The position numbers were made by a program, and so were the translations under genes. This document shows, piece after piece, positions 8,375-18,494 of a stretch of DNA of 59,760 nt; within the stretch, counting starts at the first letter, position 1; each line of letters starts with the position of its first letter. This stretch comes from Lachnospiraceae bacterium (lineage in GTDB: Bacteria; Bacillota; Clostridia; Lachnospirales; Lachnospiraceae): NCBI GenBank assembly GCA_017448245.1, contig JAFSLV010000006.1, forward strand, positions 1-59,760. The letters run 5' to 3'. A model generated the notes under the pieces. The model did no database searches and was not told the origin of the DNA. It was given only the letters and a program-made list of their open reading frames with translations.

Positions 8375-8492
8375 TCGAAAGCGCTTCGCGCTTCCTCGCT
8401 GTCGTTTCTCGGAGAATACCTCGCAAAACGGATAAGCGGACACTGCGTGTCCTGCGGAAAAGAAAAAGCCGCTGCCTGCAAGCAAGCTTGCG
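8375..8492. repeat. 118-bp direct repeat, copy 1
   Basis: Identical by eye to 8527-8644, offset by 152 bases. It contains short inverted motifs (AGCGCTTCGCGCTT, GCAAGCTTGC). It marks the place where AT-rich sequence on the left gives way to GC-rich sequence on the right. Confidence 0.9.
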
Positions 8493-8526
8493 CGGGCGGG
8501 CGCGTGAGAACCTGACGAGCACATGC

Positions 8527-8644
8527 TCGAAAGCGCTTCGCGCTTCCTCGCTGTCGTTTCTCGGAGAATACCTCGCAAAACGGATAAGCGGACACTGCGT
8601 GTCCTGCGGAAAAGAAAAAGCCGCTGCCTGCAAGCAAGCTTGCG
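8527..8644. repeat. 118-bp direct repeat, copy 2
   Basis: Second copy of the 118-bp repeat, separated from copy 1 by 34 bases rich in GCGGGCGG. Its right end supplies half of a terminator-like hairpin downstream of groEL. Confidence 0.9.
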
Positions 8645-8652
8645 TCAGCGAC
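8613..8652 (-). terminator. Probable groEL terminator
   Basis: On the minus strand GTCGCTG (8646-8652) pairs with CAGCGGC (8620-8626), with an inner GCAAGCTTGC hairpin in the loop, followed by CTTTTTCTTTT. A second, very stable GC hairpin without a T-run lies at 8666-8685, closer to the groEL stop. Confidence 0.55.
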
Positions 8653-8718
8653 TTTCTCTTTCCCGCGGCGCGCAAGTGCGCGCCGCTTATCCTCCGTGAG
8701 GTGCTCTCCTCACTTTCG

Positions 8719-10410
<1,692 letters not shown>

Positions 10411-10698
10411 TTATTTGATCACGCACAAAATATCGCTCTGCTTGACAATAATATAGGTAACATCGTCATCCAGCTTGACCTCCGTGCCGGAGTATTTGCT
10501 GTAAATGACATGGTCGCCCTTCTTGACTTCCATCTTGACCTCTTTGCCGTCCACGACGCCGCCGGGGCCGACCGCGATCACTTCCGCCTGCTGCGGTTTT
10601 TCTTTTTCCTTGCCGGGCAAAACGATCCCGGACTTGGTGGTTTCTTCTGCCTCGAGTTGCTTTAAGACAACTCTGTCTGCCAACGGTTGTAACTTCAT
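10411..10698 (-). CDS. groES: Co-chaperonin GroES (Hsp10)
   Basis: 95 residues, normal length. MKLQPLADRVVLKQLEAEET is the standard N-terminus; the mobile-loop region (KSGIVLPGKEKEKPQ) and the DGKEVKMEVKKGDHVIYSKY core are present. Seven copies cap the GroEL ring. First gene of the groES-groEL operon, directly downstream of a CIRCE element and a consensus-like promoter. Confidence 0.99.
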   Translation of the reverse strand: MKLQPLADRVVLKQLEAEETTKSGIVLPGKEKEKPQQAEVIAVGPGGVVDGKEVKMEVKKGDHVIYSKYSGTEVKLDDDVTYIIVKQSDILCVIK

Positions 10699-10753
10699 CT
10701 TCTTTCCTCCTTATACCTGTTGTTTCTTTATAAAAAACAGCCCTTTTGGGTGG

Positions 10754-10780
10754 TTAGCACTCACTTGCCAAGAGTGCTAA
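10754..10780 (-). promoter_or_regulatory. CIRCE operator (HrcA-binding site) of groES-groEL
   Basis: TTAGCACTC, nine bases, GAGTGCTAA: an exact match to the CIRCE consensus, placed just downstream of the -10 box, so bound HrcA would block initiation until heat shock. A further half-site-like TTAGCACTT lies at 10792-10800. Confidence 0.96.
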
Positions 10781-10788
10781 CAAATGCT

Positions 10789-10817
10789 ATCTTAGCACTT
10801 CTCCATAGCCCTGTCAA
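10789..10817 (-). promoter_or_regulatory. groES-groEL promoter
   Basis: On the minus strand TTGACA (10812-10817), 17 bases, TAAGAT (10789-10794). The expected start point falls at the edge of the CIRCE element. Confidence 0.85.
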
Positions 10818-10833
10818 GGGTAGTGCAAAAATA

Positions 10834-11733
10834 TCAGTCGGATTTGCGGGGCGGGACGGGGATGTCGCGGCCGTTTAAGTCGATCCGGCGCTCGCGCAGG
10901 GCAAACGCCCAGAAGATCTCCGGGATATCGGGCCATTTGGCTTCGCCCCGTTCCTCCTTGCACAGCTGCATCGCGCGCAGCATCACGGTCTCGTTGAGAT
11001 CGACCCCCGTGCGCAGCGTATGCATCGTCAGCGCACACCAGGCCGGCGCCCGTTCCATGATGCCGGACTCCTCGAATTCCTTAAACAGTGCCTCCCTGTC
11101 ATACTCGAGCTGCACATGCTCGTATTCCCAGCTCTCCCCGTCGCCGTGCAGGATCATAAACTGCGTCTTGCCGCCGTGCTCCCACGGAATCCCGATCGAG
11201 CCCGGATTCCAGCAGCGCTTGCCGCGGTACTCATAGGCCTCCTGGATATGATTGTGCCCGTGGAGCAGATACTCCGTCTTGAGCTGCGTAAGGATCTTTC
11301 TCGTATTGCGCTTGTCCCGAAACATCAGCTCGGAGACGCTTGCGGGCGAACCGTGGCAGATCTCAAAGGGCACCATTCCCTGCTCCTTGACCTCCGCGGT
11401 CGTGGGCATCACGTCAAAAAAATTGAGATCGCGCACCGTCAGATTTTCGTACGTATACAAAAGCGCGCCCGATGCCGAACCGTTTTTCCAGCCCTTTTCC
11501 CCTTTTTTGCGGTAATCCAGAAGATACTGTTCACGATTGCCGCGGATAAAATGGCAGGTAAAATACTGACGGAGCATGTACAGAATCTCCATCGTCTTTT
11601 CGGGATACGGACAGTCCGTCACATAATCGCCGAGCATCACAAACCGCGTGATCCCTCTCGATACGCAATAATCAAAGCATGTCTGCAATGCGATATGATT
11701 GGAATGTATGTCTGAAAAAACCGCGAGATCCAT
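10834..11733 (-). CDS. Metallophosphoesterase family protein
   Basis: 299 residues of the calcineurin-like phosphoesterase fold. Metal ligands are visible in order: D8 and H10 (FSDIHSNH), D36 (MLGDYV), N of IRGNRE, H of EICHGSP and the HGHNH motif, so two-metal catalysis should be intact. Related proteins hydrolyse phosphodiesters or phosphomonoesters; the substrate is not predictable. The C-terminal 100 residues form a helical extension typical of YfcE/DUF-type firmicute members. It is transcribed toward groES and has its own promoter; no terminator is obvious between it and the groES promoter. Confidence 0.85.
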   Translation of the reverse strand: MDLAVFSDIHSNHIALQTCFDYCVSRGITRFVMLGDYVTDCPYPEKTMEILYMLRQYFTCHFIRGNREQYLLDYRKKGEKGWKNGSASGALLYTYENLTVRDLNFFDVMPTTAEVKEQGMVPFEICHGSPASVSELMFRDKRNTRKILTQLKTEYLLHGHNHIQEAYEYRGKRCWNPGSIGIPWEHGGKTQFMILHGDGESWEYEHVQLEYDREALFKEFEESGIMERAPAWCALTMHTLRTGVDLNETVMLRAMQLCKEERGEAKWPDIPEIFWAFALRERRIDLNGRDIPVPPRKSD

Positions 11734-11752
11734 GCTTTCCCCCTATCGCAAC

Positions 11753-11783
11753 AGTATACCACAATTCCGTGCATTTTTTTCAA
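11753..11783 (-). promoter_or_regulatory. Probable promoter of the metallophosphoesterase gene
   Basis: TATACT (11753-11758) preceded by TGTGG on the minus strand; TTGAAA at 11778-11783 gives a longish 19-base spacer. Confidence 0.45.
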
Positions 11784-11894
11784 AAAATCCTGTAAGATTT
11801 GTGTTTCGTTTCCTGTCTGAGAGGATGAGGCACCAATGACCGGGAAAAAACACCGGAAAAACCCACAATAAGACATGAGAAGGGAGACACTGAC

Positions 11895-13532
11895 ATGAAA
11901 AAGAACACCTGCCACATCCTCACGGCCCTGGCCCTTTGCACCGCACTCTTTGCAGGCTGCGCGGCAAAAACAGGCAGCACGGACACCGTAACCGTACGTC
12001 CCGGCCAGAAAGGCCTCCCGCAGGAGGCGGGCGCACCGATGATGAGTCTCGGGGGAAACGCTTCGGAAGATGTCCTCGTCGAATCCTATGCCTCCGAGAC
12101 GGAATGTTATGATGCGTTCTTTGCCCCCGGCCCCGGAGAGACCTATGAAAAAGCGCCGGAAAACGGTTATTTTCTCACACGGACCGCGCCGCTTTCGACC
12201 TTTTCCGCGAGCGTCGATACGGCTTCCTATACCAATGTGCGCCGCATGATCGAAAACGGTTACCGCCTGCAGGACATTCCGCAGAGTGCGGTGCGTCCGG
12301 AAGAATTTGTCAATTATTTCCGCTATGATCTGCAGGGACCCGCAGACGGCGCGGTCTTTGGCGTCACGACACAGATGGCACCCTGTCCCTGGAACGAGTC
12401 GCACGATCTGCTCTTTGTGGGACTCGCAACCAAAGCGATCGACATGTCGGAGCGCCCCGCCTCCAATCTCGTCTTCCTCGTCGACGTATCCGGTTCGATG
12501 GACGACGCCGGTAAGCTCCCCCTCCTCGTGCGCAGCTTCAACGAGATGACCGCGCATCTGACACAACGGGATACCGTCTCGATCGTCACCTACGCAAACG
12601 GTGTGGAGACTGTCCTTGCCGGCGCGTCCGGCGACGATACCCATGCCATCCGTGCCGCCTTTGACTCCCTTACGGCCTCCGGCGGCACCAACGGGGAAGG
12701 CGGCATCCAGCGCGCCTATGAGCTCGCGGAAAGATATCATATCGAAGGCGGCATCAACCGCGTAATCCTCGCAACCGACGGCGACTTCAACATCGGCGTC
12801 TCCGATCCCGATACGCTGCAGCGTCTCATCGAAGGAAAACGCGCAAGCGGAACGTATCTGTCGGTCCTTGGCTTTGGCATGGGCAATTACCGCGACGACA
12901 TGATGGAGCGCCTTTCGCAATACGGCAACGGCAACTACGCCTATATCGATTCCCTGCTCGAGGCCAGAAGGGTCCTCGTTGAGGAGATGGGCGCGACGCT
13001 CGTTACCGTCGCCGACGATGTCAAGCTGCAGATCGAATTCAATCCGGCATACGTCAGCGCGTACCGCCTCGTCGGTTACGAAAACCGGATGCTCGATGCC
13101 GCGGATTTTACCGACGATACCAAAGACGCCGCGGAGATCGGCGCGGGACATCAGGTCGTTGCGCTCTATGAAATCGTGCGCACGGATTCCGAAGAAGCGA
13201 TTGACTTGCGCTACGGCACACAGGACGGCACGGACGCGGGAAATGCGTTTGACAGCGAGATCGCGTTCTTAAAAATCCGCTGCAAGGCACCCGGCGAAAG
13301 CGCGTCCCGGGAGGTCACGCACGTCATCGACGCGGACGTATACACGGATACGCCGGATGACAATTTCCGGCTGGCCAGCGCCGCCGCCGAATTTGCGCTC
13401 GTCCTTTCAGGAAGCGCACACAGGGGAGACGCGACCCTTGACACGGTACTTGCGCATCTTGGCACACCCGACGCCGGCGACGAATACCAGATCGAATTTA
13501 GCTATCTCGTCCGCAGGCTTTCCGGCCGCTGA
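11895..13532 (+). CDS. von Willebrand factor A domain lipoprotein (YfbK-like)
   Basis: 545 residues. A lipoprotein signal ends in LFAGC with the lipid-bearing C22. A conserved pre-vWFA region follows (STFSASVDTASYTNVRRMI, RPEEFVNYF). The vWFA domain has the MIDAS motif D197-x-S199-x-S201 (LVDVSGSM), further TNGEGG and ATDGDFN blocks, and a C-terminal beta-rich DUF3520-like region. The protein should sit on the outer face of the membrane and bind a ligand or partner through a divalent metal. The role of this family is not established. A GGGAG site lies eight bases before the ATG. First gene of a rightward run of three. Confidence 0.88.
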   Translation: MKKNTCHILTALALCTALFAGCAAKTGSTDTVTVRPGQKGLPQEAGAPMMSLGGNASEDVLVESYASETECYDAFFAPGPGETYEKAPENGYFLTRTAPLSTFSASVDTASYTNVRRMIENGYRLQDIPQSAVRPEEFVNYFRYDLQGPADGAVFGVTTQMAPCPWNESHDLLFVGLATKAIDMSERPASNLVFLVDVSGSMDDAGKLPLLVRSFNEMTAHLTQRDTVSIVTYANGVETVLAGASGDDTHAIRAAFDSLTASGGTNGEGGIQRAYELAERYHIEGGINRVILATDGDFNIGVSDPDTLQRLIEGKRASGTYLSVLGFGMGNYRDDMMERLSQYGNGNYAYIDSLLEARRVLVEEMGATLVTVADDVKLQIEFNPAYVSAYRLVGYENRMLDAADFTDDTKDAAEIGAGHQVVALYEIVRTDSEEAIDLRYGTQDGTDAGNAFDSEIAFLKIRCKAPGESASREVTHVIDADVYTDTPDDNFRLASAAAEFALVLSGSAHRGDATLDTVLAHLGTPDAGDEYQIEFSYLVRRLSGR

Positions 13533-13537
13533 ACGGT

Positions 13538-13600
13538 TTGCCATCCGCGTCCTCTTCCTGTACAATGGATAGCGTACCTGAGCTACCGGGAAGAGGACGC
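13538..13600 (+). promoter_or_regulatory. Promoter enclosed by a 12-bp perfect inverted repeat
   Basis: TTGCCA (13538-13543), 17 bases, TACAAT (13561-13566) makes a good promoter for the next gene. GCGTCCTCTTCC (13547-13558) is the exact reverse complement of GGAAGAGGACGC (13589-13600), which contains the ribosome site two bases before the ATG at 13602. Transcripts reading through from the vWFA gene would fold and hide the ribosome site; transcripts from the local promoter lack the left arm. Confidence 0.7.
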
Positions 13601-13601
13601 C

Positions 13602-15161
13602 ATGCCCCTGACAAATCGACAAAAAAACATCCTTACGGCATCCGCGACATCACTCTTTTTCTTTCTGATGCACGGATACCGTTTTTTTCATCCGCTGCTT
13701 GCGGGAGATTCGCTCTACATGCTCTATCAGGACGACATCGCCTGGCAGATTTCGCTCGGCCGTTTCGCTCAGCCGCTCTTTCTTTTGCTGCGCGGTTCCT
13801 TCCCCTCTCCGTTTCTGACAAGCCTCCTGTCCGTGTCCGCGGTCGCGGCATCGGCCGTTCTGTGCACGCGATTTTTGTCCCTTGAGGATCCCGTCTCCCT
13901 TGTGATGACGGGGGCCGTGATGAGCTGCAACCTCACGCTCCTTGTTGCGGGGAGCGGTTTTCTGCCGTGGTTTGATCTCTATGCCTTTGCGCTCCTTAGT
14001 GCGGTCGCGGGCACCCTGCTCCTTACGCACAAAAAAAAATCGCATCTTGTGTGCGGCGTCTTGCTGCTCGTCCTTTCCCTGGGGCTCTATCAGGCCTATA
14101 TCTGCGTGGCAACGGGACTCGTGATGCTTACGTTTCTTGCGGATGCCGCGAAAGGAGAAGACATCCGCGCCTTACTCAAAAAACTCTTCCGCACCGTTCT
14201 GCTTTTTTTCTGTGCGGCACTTTTGTATGTCCTTGTGTGGCGCTTCCTGCAGGGTGCGCTGCGGATCGCGACGGCCGAGTCTTACCACGGCCTTTCTTCT
14301 CTCGGTGATTTTTCGGAAACTTCCGTGGCGGAGGCATTATTTGTGACCTACCGGAATGTATTCCGTTATTTCTTTGCACAGACCCCCTTCCTTACACCCG
14401 ACGTATCGGGGCTGAGCCTCGGCATCCTCTGGTCCGTTCTTCTTGCCGCATGTTGCGCACTGATGCTACTGCTGTCGGTTATGTATCTGGCGCAACTCAA
14501 TCGCGCACAAAAGACTGCCCCTCTCTCCCGCATCCTGCAGCTTGTGACAATTCTCCTCTTTCCGCTCGGCATCAACCTCGTCTGTTTCCTTTCGCGCGGC
14601 ATGGAGCACGCGCTGATGATGTACGCTTGCCAGCTCGTCTTTCTTGCCGCAGTCTGCATCAGAGAGCTTGCACTGCCCGGGCGGGATGACACTACGGCAC
14701 CATCCGGTACATCCCTGATCCAAAAGACGCGCCGTCTCCTGCCCCTGCTCCTTGCCGTCATCACGTGGTCGCAGATCGTCTTCGGCAACCAGATCTACTA
14801 CCGCAGGGACCAGACGGAGCGCGCTTCCTTTGCGCTCATGAACCGCATCGTCGACCGCATCGAAGAGACGCCCGGTTACGAACCGGGCACAACGCCCGTC
14901 GCCTTTTGCGGCTCCTTTGCCAAAAATCCCCACACCGCAAGACCCGCCGTGTTTTCGGAAGCGGACGATATCCTGCCGGGACATACGGCCTTCAGCTATC
15001 CCGGAACGGAAGCGACGTATCTTTCCTTTTTTGAAAGCATGGACCTGACCGTCATACGCTTCGACGAAGACAACGGGGCGGTACGCGCGATGCCTCTCTT
15101 TCCCGCGGAGGGCAGTGTTGCCCTCATCGACGGCGTGATCGTGGTCAAAGTATCCGATTGA
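13602..15161 (+). CDS. GtrII-like (glucosyltransferase domain) polytopic membrane protein
   Basis: 519 residues with about ten hydrophobic segments and an early short loop GDSLYMLYQDDIAWQISLGR. This is characteristic of the Glucos_trans_II / GtrII family, in which acidic residues of the first outer loop are thought to act in sugar transfer from a lipid-linked donor. A hydrophilic C-terminal domain of about 120 residues follows the last helix, ending VIVVKVSD. Such proteins glycosylate envelope polymers at the outer membrane face. Acceptor unknown. It sits between a vWFA lipoprotein and an HD-domain protein, each with its own promoter. Confidence 0.8.
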   Translation: MPLTNRQKNILTASATSLFFFLMHGYRFFHPLLAGDSLYMLYQDDIAWQISLGRFAQPLFLLLRGSFPSPFLTSLLSVSAVAASAVLCTRFLSLEDPVSLVMTGAVMSCNLTLLVAGSGFLPWFDLYAFALLSAVAGTLLLTHKKKSHLVCGVLLLVLSLGLYQAYICVATGLVMLTFLADAAKGEDIRALLKKLFRTVLLFFCAALLYVLVWRFLQGALRIATAESYHGLSSLGDFSETSVAEALFVTYRNVFRYFFAQTPFLTPDVSGLSLGILWSVLLAACCALMLLLSVMYLAQLNRAQKTAPLSRILQLVTILLFPLGINLVCFLSRGMEHALMMYACQLVFLAAVCIRELALPGRDDTTAPSGTSLIQKTRRLLPLLLAVITWSQIVFGNQIYYRRDQTERASFALMNRIVDRIEETPGYEPGTTPVAFCGSFAKNPHTARPAVFSEADDILPGHTAFSYPGTEATYLSFFESMDLTVIRFDEDNGAVRAMPLFPAEGSVALIDGVIVVKVSD

Positions 15162-15186
15162 GAATGCTGCTGTTTGGTGGTAAAAT
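15158..15186 (+). promoter_or_regulatory. Promoter of the HD-domain gene
   Basis: TTGAGA (15158-15163), 17 bases, TAAAAT with an upstream TGG (15181-15186). The expected start point near 15193 is too close to the ATG at 15196, supporting initiation at 15223. Confidence 0.65.
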
Positions 15187-15222
15187 AAATGCGGTATGGT
15201 CTTTTACGGAAAGGAACGGGAC

Positions 15223-17121
15223 ATGCCCGATACCATTACGGCCCAACAACTGAAACGGTACATCTCTCTCACGCTCAAAGTCCGTGAGCTGTCATCACCG
15301 GTCATCGAAGAGATCAAAGGCGCCGAAGACTACCGGCAGACACTGCTGAGAAACTTCGCGCGCATCGGCACCTTCGCGCGGGAAAATAACAAAATCCTCG
15401 CCGACTACTGGTGGCCGCTCATCCGCAAGGATACGCCGCTCCTGCCGGAGGAGTCCGCGGCACTCAAAGGATTTTCGACCGCGCTCCTTGACGCGTACAG
15501 CATGGAAAATCTCGATCTTCCGATGCGGTATCTGCAGACGACGCGCCTTTTGCGCGATGCCGATGAAAAAAAAGACGAAGCGGACATCCTCCGGATGCTC
15601 GACGCCCAGATCGAGGCGATCTTTGCGATGATGCACATGACGCAGCGTTTTCATTTCTGTGCGCCGATCTGTTATGAATACCGCGACGAGGGGCTCTCCG
15701 CCGCACTCCGTCTGCTTTCCTATCTGCATCATGACCGTTTTCAGGAGCTTGCGGGTGACCGGGAAAAAGAAATCGTTCTCATCAACGCGCGTTACATGAG
15801 CGCACTCTTTGACCGGAGCGACGCGTACGGGGATGCGGATATCAACAAAAAAGACCTCGACCATCTCCTGATGGCGCTGCATCTTTCGGAGGATCCTTTT
15901 TATATCGAAAACGCACCGTCCTATGACTGGACCTATCACAACTTCCGCACGCTGCAATATATCTCGCAGCTCCTTTACTCCGGCAATGTCCGTGGCTTTA
16001 CGCCTGAGGAGGTCGGGGTGATCCATGACCATACCGTGCGTCTGAAGGAGCTGTGGCAAAAAGAACATGACAGGCTCTCCGCGCATTCGTCCGACGATCT
16101 GATCGATCTGCACCTGCTGCGCGCTTCCTACAAGGCAGGCCGGATGGATGCCGCCGCCTATAAAGAGCGTCTCCTTTCGCTGTATGAAAAATGCATTCCG
16201 GACGATTATTCCTTCTTTAACAGTTCGCTCTATCTGCTGGTACCGATGGAACTCTTCATGCTGTTCAGGGGAAGGGAAATCCCTCCCGCAGACAGCGCGG
16301 GACTTGAGGCCTATTACGCAGGCCTCATCTCCTATGTGCACCGGATGCCCAAAAAGGGCAGCCTGTCGTTTTTCCTCACGTATCTGTCGGACATCCTGCA
16401 AAACTTTGTGCATGTGCCGGGGGGCATCGATTTTGAGACCTTCTGTCTCAGGCTCATGGTATCGCTCCATCCGCCGACCTATGTGCACACACTCTCCGTG
16501 TCCGATTTCAGCGTCTGCATGACCGGACATCTCATCCTCAGAAAGCCGGAGCTGTTTGTCGGCGTATGCGGAACCGAAAACACGGATGATGTTCTCGCAC
16601 ATAAGGAAGAGATTGTGGATTTTGCAAAACACGCCGCGCTGTGCCATGACTTTGGCAAGCTCTTCATCACGGAGGTCATCATGACCTACGGGAGAAATCT
16701 GTTTGACGAGGAATTCCTTCTGATCAGGCAGCATCCGCTGATCGGAGCCTTTTTGCTCGAACATCATGAAGAGACGGCGCGGTATGCCAATGTCGCCCGC
16801 TTCCATCATCAGTGGTATGACGGATCCGCCGGCTATCCGGTCAATACTTCCTGCGCACATCTGCCGGAAAAAGCGATCATCGACATCGTCACCTGCGCCG
16901 ACTGCCTCGACGCTTCCACCGACGACGTCGGCCGCAGTTATAAAAAAGGAAAAACTCTGGACGATTATATCAGTGAAGTCTTTGAAGGACGCGGCACACG
17001 CTACGCACCGTATCTCGCGGAGCTCTTGAGCAATACGGAGGTGCGCACGGACATCGAACAGATCCTTGCAAGCGGCCGCGACGAAAATTACCGCCGCGCC
17101 TACCGGATTCTCGCCTCCTGA
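15223..17121 (+). CDS. HD-GYP-like phosphohydrolase with long N-terminal helical domain
   Basis: Start chosen at MPDTITAQQL (15223), preceded by AAAGGAAC; an in-frame ATG at 15196 lies on the promoter start site. The first 400 or so residues are helical and without a recognised domain. The C-terminal third contains an HD domain: CHDFGKLF with the HD pair at about 475-476, then HPLIGAFLLEHH, and HHQWYDGSAGYP at about 528, the HD-GYP-type third motif. The last signature is relaxed compared with true HHExxDGxGYP, so cyclic-di-GMP hydrolysis is possible but not certain. It converges with the methyltransferase gene seven bases away. Confidence 0.78.
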   Translation: MPDTITAQQLKRYISLTLKVRELSSPVIEEIKGAEDYRQTLLRNFARIGTFARENNKILADYWWPLIRKDTPLLPEESAALKGFSTALLDAYSMENLDLPMRYLQTTRLLRDADEKKDEADILRMLDAQIEAIFAMMHMTQRFHFCAPICYEYRDEGLSAALRLLSYLHHDRFQELAGDREKEIVLINARYMSALFDRSDAYGDADINKKDLDHLLMALHLSEDPFYIENAPSYDWTYHNFRTLQYISQLLYSGNVRGFTPEEVGVIHDHTVRLKELWQKEHDRLSAHSSDDLIDLHLLRASYKAGRMDAAAYKERLLSLYEKCIPDDYSFFNSSLYLLVPMELFMLFRGREIPPADSAGLEAYYAGLISYVHRMPKKGSLSFFLTYLSDILQNFVHVPGGIDFETFCLRLMVSLHPPTYVHTLSVSDFSVCMTGHLILRKPELFVGVCGTENTDDVLAHKEEIVDFAKHAALCHDFGKLFITEVIMTYGRNLFDEEFLLIRQHPLIGAFLLEHHEETARYANVARFHHQWYDGSAGYPVNTSCAHLPEKAIIDIVTCADCLDASTDDVGRSYKKGKTLDDYISEVFEGRGTRYAPYLAELLSNTEVRTDIEQILASGRDENYRRAYRILAS

Positions 17122-17128
17122 GGAAGTC

Positions 17129-17713
17129 TCAGCGCATACCCGTCAGCTGAAACATCTCCTCCGTATCGATCACTACGGTGACGTCAAGATACTCCCGTAA
17201 ATAAGAAATCAGTTCTTTCGTCGGCGGCAGCGGCACGGACACGTCGCTTGCCGTATTGCGGTGATGATCGTCCAGTTTTTTCCTGCCAAAGCCGTGCGCC
17301 ACCGTCAGCGTGCCGCCCGGCGCGAGCATCCTGCCCAGATGCGCAAAGAGCGCTGCGGGCGAAACAAAATGCGGCAACGCGTTATAGATCATGATGCGGT
17401 CATAACACCGGTCAACGGGAAGCGTGCAGGCATCCGCACACAGGATCTCAACGCGCGGATCGGAAGCGTATTTGTCACGTGCGATCCGTGCCATTTCCGG
17501 CGACAGATCGATCCCCGTCACATGCGCGACACCGCGTGCAAGATAATCCGGGATCAGGACACCCGTTCCCGTTGCAACATCGAGCACGCGGTCTCCTTCC
17601 CCTACACCCGCACCGTCGAGGATCCGCGTGATGATCCGGTCATCGCGAATCATCTGCGCATCCCAGGACGGTGCAAGCGTATTAAAAAAATCGATGACTG
17701 CTTCCTGTTTCAT
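17129..17713 (-). CDS. Class I SAM-dependent methyltransferase
   Basis: 194 residues with the Rossmann-type core: motif I RVLDVATGTGVL, acidic end of strand 2 in GIDLSPEMARIA, then ILCADACTLP and a YNALPHF motif. It resembles UbiE-type small-molecule methyltransferases. The substrate is unknown. It begins 22 bases after the ECF S-component stop and is probably co-transcribed with it, so the substrate may be related to the imported compound. Only a weak ribosome site (AAAGGA immediately before the ATG) is seen. Confidence 0.85.
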   Translation of the reverse strand: MKQEAVIDFFNTLAPSWDAQMIRDDRIITRILDGAGVGEGDRVLDVATGTGVLIPDYLARGVAHVTGIDLSPEMARIARDKYASDPRVEILCADACTLPVDRCYDRIMIYNALPHFVSPAALFAHLGRMLAPGGTLTVAHGFGRKKLDDHHRNTASDVSVPLPPTKELISYLREYLDVTVVIDTEEMFQLTGMR

Positions 17714-17735
17714 TTCCTTTGAAAAATGCAGCCTT

Positions 17736-18284
17736 TCATGCTGCGGGCTGTACGCGCGCGGGGACGAGATGTGCCTTCATCAGCGCAAAGACGATCCCCG
17801 GCACGATCGCGAGCTGGATCAGGATCCCCGGCAGCGCCGTGACAAAGTAACCGCTCATCCATGCGGCGATCGCATACTCCCCCGGCGTCCATATCAGGGC
17901 CCGGAAGACGCCCGCAATCACGCGTCCGAGCGCCATCGCAAGGATGAGGCTCAGATAGAGATCCGCATAGCTTTTTCCCGTACGGATGAAGCGCATAAAG
18001 AGTCCGGTGAGCAGGCCGTAGGCCGCAAGCTCCACCATCATCACCGGCAGATACCCCGCACCCGGCATGCCTGTCAGCACCGAGGAGAGAAAAGGTCCCG
18101 CAAGGCCGCAGACGAGTCCGTGTACGGGGCCGCAGGAAAGGCCGCAGATGAGCACAGGGATGTGCATCGGCGCAAAGATGCTGCCGGCATTGGGAATCGC
18201 GTGAAATGCCATCGGCAGCACCACGCACAGCGCCATGCAGGCAGCGCTCATCGTGAGTCGTTTGAGATCGGTCAGTTCTTTCAT
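17736..18284 (-). CDS. ECF transporter S component (substrate-binding membrane subunit)
   Basis: Start placed at MKELTDLKR (18284), seven bases after GGAGGTG. The 182-residue protein has about six membrane helices and the small-residue-rich segments (FAPMHIPVLICGLSCGPVHG, GYLPVMMVELAAYGLLTGLF) of the ECF_trnsprt superfamily. S components bind a vitamin or other trace nutrient and use a shared EcfA-EcfA'-EcfT module encoded elsewhere. The exact vitamin cannot be read from the sequence. It has its own strong promoter and a long structured leader, and is followed by a methyltransferase gene. Confidence 0.82.
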   Translation of the reverse strand: MKELTDLKRLTMSAACMALCVVLPMAFHAIPNAGSIFAPMHIPVLICGLSCGPVHGLVCGLAGPFLSSVLTGMPGAGYLPVMMVELAAYGLLTGLFMRFIRTGKSYADLYLSLILAMALGRVIAGVFRALIWTPGEYAIAAWMSGYFVTALPGILIQLAIVPGIVFALMKAHLVPARVQPAA

Positions 18285-18427
18285 AAAAAAACACCTCCAA
18301 GGGCGGGACACCATTCCGGGATCCCAAGCACCTTCGAAGGTACCTCATGTTCTGCGGATTATTGTCTTTTGCTGTTTCGTATTACGGCGCTTCTGCGCGT
18401 TACGGCTCCTTCCTGAAGCCGTTATCT
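18285..18427 (-). promoter_or_regulatory. Structured 5' leader, candidate riboswitch
   Basis: About 135 transcribed bases precede the S-component gene. Visible elements in transcript order are hairpin ACGGCT/AGCCGT, hairpin GCGC-AGAA-GCGC, an A-rich linker, a hairpin around ACCTTCGAAGGT, and a GGGA/TCCC helix. The segment ACCTTCGA of the third hairpin can instead pair with TTGGAGGT, which holds the ribosome site, giving two exclusive states. No consensus of THF, TPP, cobalamin, preQ1, FMN, ZTP or yybP-ykoY aptamers was recognised. Confidence 0.45.
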
Positions 18428-18457
18428 ATTGTAGCGCAGCCGGTGCGGGTGTGTCAA
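18428..18457 (-). promoter_or_regulatory. Promoter of the ECF S-component gene
   Basis: Minus-strand TTGACA (18452-18457), 18 bases, TACAAT (18428-18433). It lies just beyond the stop of the DUF3842 gene. Confidence 0.75.
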
Positions 18458-18494
18458 GCTGCGGAGCAGGTATGTACCCGCCTGCAGGCGCTGC

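Noticed and set aside
8264-8675. Minus-strand frames across the 118-bp repeats
   Set aside because: They repeat the same short peptide because of the DNA repeat, overlap in several frames and have no initiation signal.
8666-8685. Stable 9-bp GC hairpin after groEL as the terminator
   Set aside because: No T-run follows on the minus strand; the hairpin at 8613-8652 fits better.
11637-13151. Minus-strand frame of 504 codons opposite the vWFA gene
   Set aside because: The plus-strand gene has a signal peptide, lipobox and MIDAS motif; the antisense frame has no recognisable family pattern.
15295-16860. Minus-strand frame of 521 codons opposite the HD-domain gene
   Set aside because: Antisense shadow of a gene with clear HD motifs, promoter and ribosome site.
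18285-18427. THF riboswitch, as often found before folate-type S components
   Set aside because: The characteristic GGAGAGUAG-like start and the GCAUCC-GCUCC closing part are not present.
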